From an uncultured Pelagibacteraceae bacterium (GTDB lineage: Bacteria > Pseudomonadota > Alphaproteobacteria > Pelagibacterales > Pelagibacteraceae), in the NCBI GenBank assembly GCA_902565935.1, contig CACFGT010000003.1, positions 1 through 64,000 on the forward strand: a DNA stretch of 64,000 bases, read 5' to 3'. The position numbers and the translations under genes are program-made. Shown piece by piece: positions 61,766 to 64,000 of the stretch. The stretch's first letter is position 1. Every line of letters starts with the position of its first letter. The notes below the pieces were generated by a model, which worked only from the letters and a program-made list of their open reading frames with translations, was not told the origin of the DNA and made no database searches.

Positions 61766-62785
61766 ATGATCAAGACAGATGCACTTATAATTGGAGCAGG
61801 TCCGACAGGTTTATTCACTGCACATCAACTTAAATTAATAGGTTTAAGTTGTGAGATAGTAGATAATTTAGATAAAATTGGTGGACAATGTATCGAGCTC
61901 TATCCTGATAAACCGATATATGACATTCCAGCTGTGCCAGAATGTACTGGTGAAGAATTAACTAATAATCTAATTGATCAAATAAAACCCTTTAATATAA
62001 AATTTCATTTAGGTGAAAGAGTGGATCAAGTTAAAAAAGAGGCCGATAATTGGAATGTAAAAACAAGTAATGGTACAATATTTCAAACTCCTAATGTAAT
62101 TATTGCTGGTGGTGTTGGCTCATTTGAACCAAGAAAATTTCCTGTAAAAGAATGTGAAAAATTCGAAAATCAATCATTATTTTATTCAATTAAAGACAAA
62201 AAGATATTTGAAGGTAAAACTGTTAGTATTTTTGGTGGCGGTGATAGTGCTTTAGATTGGGCAGTTGAATTGTCAAAAAATTCAAAAGTAAATCTAATTC
62301 ATAGAAGAGATGAATTTAGAGGAGCTCAGGCGACTGTAGATAAAGTACATCAGCTAGCAAAAGAGGGAAAAATAAATCTTTTAACCAAATATCAAATGAC
62401 CGCAATAAAAGGAGAAAATAGATTAGAAAGCATAGATATCAAAAGTGATGATAAAGAATTTAAAACACTTAAAACTGATTATGTGTTAGGTTTTTTTGGT
62501 TTAATAATGCAGCTTGGTCCCATAGCTAATTGGGGGCTAAACATGGATAAAAAAACTATAGAAGTTGATACAGAAAAATTCGAAACTAACCAAAAAGGTA
62601 TTTATGCTGTAGGTGATATATGTAGTTATCCTGGAAAATTAAAATTAATTCTTTCAGGTTTTCACGAGGGTGCCTTAGCAGCAAGAGCTTGCTTCAAATT
62701 GGCAAGGCCAAATGAGAAATATCGATTTGAATTTACAACTTCATCAAAAACTATCAAAGAGCGTCTTGGTGTGAAAAGTGATTGA
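61766..62785 (+). CDS. Ferredoxin-NAD(P)+ reductase type 2 / thioredoxin-reductase-like flavoprotein
   Basis: IIGAGPTGLFTAHQLKLIGL, SIFGGGDSALDWAVEL, GIYAVGDICSYPGK. Confidence 0.92.
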   Translation: MIKTDALIIGAGPTGLFTAHQLKLIGLSCEIVDNLDKIGGQCIELYPDKPIYDIPAVPECTGEELTNNLIDQIKPFNIKFHLGERVDQVKKEADNWNVKTSNGTIFQTPNVIIAGGVGSFEPRKFPVKECEKFENQSLFYSIKDKKIFEGKTVSIFGGGDSALDWAVELSKNSKVNLIHRRDEFRGAQATVDKVHQLAKEGKINLLTKYQMTAIKGENRLESIDIKSDDKEFKTLKTDYVLGFFGLIMQLGPIANWGLNMDKKTIEVDTEKFETNQKGIYAVGDICSYPGKLKLILSGFHEGALAARACFKLARPNEKYRFEFTTSSKTIKERLGVKSD

Positions 62786-63404
62786 ACTTTTTTCAGCAAA
62801 TACTCCTAACGGAAAAAAAATTAGTATTATGCTTGAGGAGATTGGTTACAATTTCAAGGTAACCAAAGTAAGTATTGATAAAGGTGAACAGTTTAAAGAA
62901 AGTTTTAAAAAAATTAGTCCTTTCAGTAAAATACCAGTTATTATCGATCACAAAAACAATACGTCTATTTTTGAATCTGGAGCAATTCTTATTTATTTAG
63001 CAGAACAAAGCGGAAAATTTTACGACAAAAAAGATCGAACAATAATAAATCAGTGGTTGATGGCACAGATGGGCTATATTGGACCAATGTTGGGTCAGCA
63101 TCATCAATTTCATCATTACAACCCTGGTAAAAGTGAATTTGGAGAAGAAAGATATTTTAAAATTTCAAAAAGAATTTATCAAGAACTTGATGAAGTTTTG
63201 TCAAAGACAAAATTTTTATCAGGAAGTGATTATACAATTGCAGATATTGGAACTTTTCCATGGATTGCACGTCATGAATGGCATGATATAGGTCTTAAAA
63301 AATATGAAAATTTAACTAGATGGTATTTAGAAGTATCTAAAAGGGAAGCTGTAAAAAAAGGTTTTTCTTTTATGAATAAAGATGAATTTCCACCTTTGCC
63401 CTAA
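62778..63404 (+). CDS. Glutathione S-transferase family
   Basis: ELFSANTPNGKKISIMLEEIGY, KIPVIIDHKNNTSIFESGAILIYLAE. Confidence 0.92.
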   Translation: MIELFSANTPNGKKISIMLEEIGYNFKVTKVSIDKGEQFKESFKKISPFSKIPVIIDHKNNTSIFESGAILIYLAEQSGKFYDKKDRTIINQWLMAQMGYIGPMLGQHHQFHHYNPGKSEFGEERYFKISKRIYQELDEVLSKTKFLSGSDYTIADIGTFPWIARHEWHDIGLKKYENLTRWYLEVSKREAVKKGFSFMNKDEFPPLP

Positions 63405-63509
63405 TTAATTCATAGAATTTAGTAATCTAAACAAAGAAGCAAAAATTCCATGCCCTGAAAGCTCAATAGCTATGATGGCAATGATTATTAAGATAAATTT
63501 TTTATTCAT
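63405..63509 (-). CDS. 34-aa putative small membrane protein
   Basis: Read by hand: MNKKFILIIIAIIAIELSGHGIFASLFRLLNSMN. Confidence 0.35.
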   Translation of the reverse strand: MNKKFILIIIAIIAIELSGHGIFASLFRLLNSMN

Positions 63510-63626
63510 CTAGTAAATACAAAAACTAACAAAAGTATCCAAAAAAAAGCATAATAAAAATAAATATATTTTTTTGTAAAGTTATAAGTTATTGGGTTAT
63601 GTACTTTTTTACTTTTTCTTTTTTTT

Positions 63627-64000
63627 TTAGTCATCAGCGTGAACTTTCTCGTCTTTCTCGTGTTTTTCTTGAGCAGCAATTGTATATTTTGCTACAGGTC
63701 TTGCCATTAGTCTTTTTAGCCCAATTGGTTCAGCTGTATCTAAACAATAACCATATGTATCTTCTCTTATTCTGGCTAAGGCTTTATCTATCTCAGAAAT
63801 TAACTTTATTTGTCTATTGATTGCTTTCATTTCGACATTTTTATCTGTGTATGAACTTGCTTGGTCCACTATATCTGCTGAAATACTGTTATCATCCATG
63901 CTGCCATTATAAAGCGCTTCATTATTAGATTTTACTAATTCTTTTTTCCATTCCTGTAACTTCATTCTGAAAAAAACTTTATGTTTTTCACACATATATT
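63627..64000 (-). CDS. dksA: DksA/TraR-family protein, N-terminus beyond window
   Basis: FFRMKLQEWKKEL...ALARIREDTYGYCLDTAEPIGLKRLMARPVAKYTIAAQEKHE; frame stays open to the window end. Confidence 0.85.
   Translation of the reverse strand, partial: YMCEKHKVFFRMKLQEWKKELVKSNNEALYNGSMDDNSISADIVDQASSYTDKNVEMKAINRQIKLISEIDKALARIREDTYGYCLDTAEPIGLKRLMARPVAKYTIAAQEKHEKDEKVHADD

Noticed and set aside
63599-63820. Plus-strand 73-aa ORF
   Set aside because: Antisense to the dksA-like gene; low-complexity Leu/Phe content.

Overview
AT-rich, very tightly packed alphaproteobacterial chromosome segment. Gene content and order match the SAR11/Pelagibacterales (recognised from protein families and synteny, no search run). 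Left half: partial TPR/OGT-like gene, mlaC/mlaA, an AmpD-type amidase, RNase P RNA, then a complete but rearranged division/cell-wall (dcw) cluster: mraZ-ftsZ-rsmH-ftsL-ftsI-murEF fusion-mraY-murD-ftsW-murG-murC-murB-ddl-ftsQ-[FtsA-like]-lpxC, followed by bamD, ligA, pepP, uvrD, asmA-like, fumC. Middle: a short variable island (about 32.1-36.8 kb) with unknown ORFs, duplicated flanking motifs, an unassigned GC-rich structured RNA candidate, thyX and a beta-propeller/autotransporter-like surface protein. Right half: mrp, hflKC, degP-like, miaA, ilvIHC, leuA, mreBCD-mrdAB, an amino/hydroxy-acid catabolism group, msrB, SMR transporter, an acyl-CoA synthetase, and a proteorhodopsin-ferredoxin-reductase-GST cluster, ending in a truncated dksA. 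Best leads: (1) the unassigned structured RNA upstream of thyX with a partial second copy of its 5' end and TTCATTGAA repeats flanking a small cargo; (2) a 234-aa FtsA-position protein that appears to lack the ATPase core but keeps a possible C-terminal membrane helix; (3) relocation of ftsZ next to mraZ with a reverse-strand three-box MraZ-like operator. No CRISPR, tRNA, rRNA or transposase was seen.
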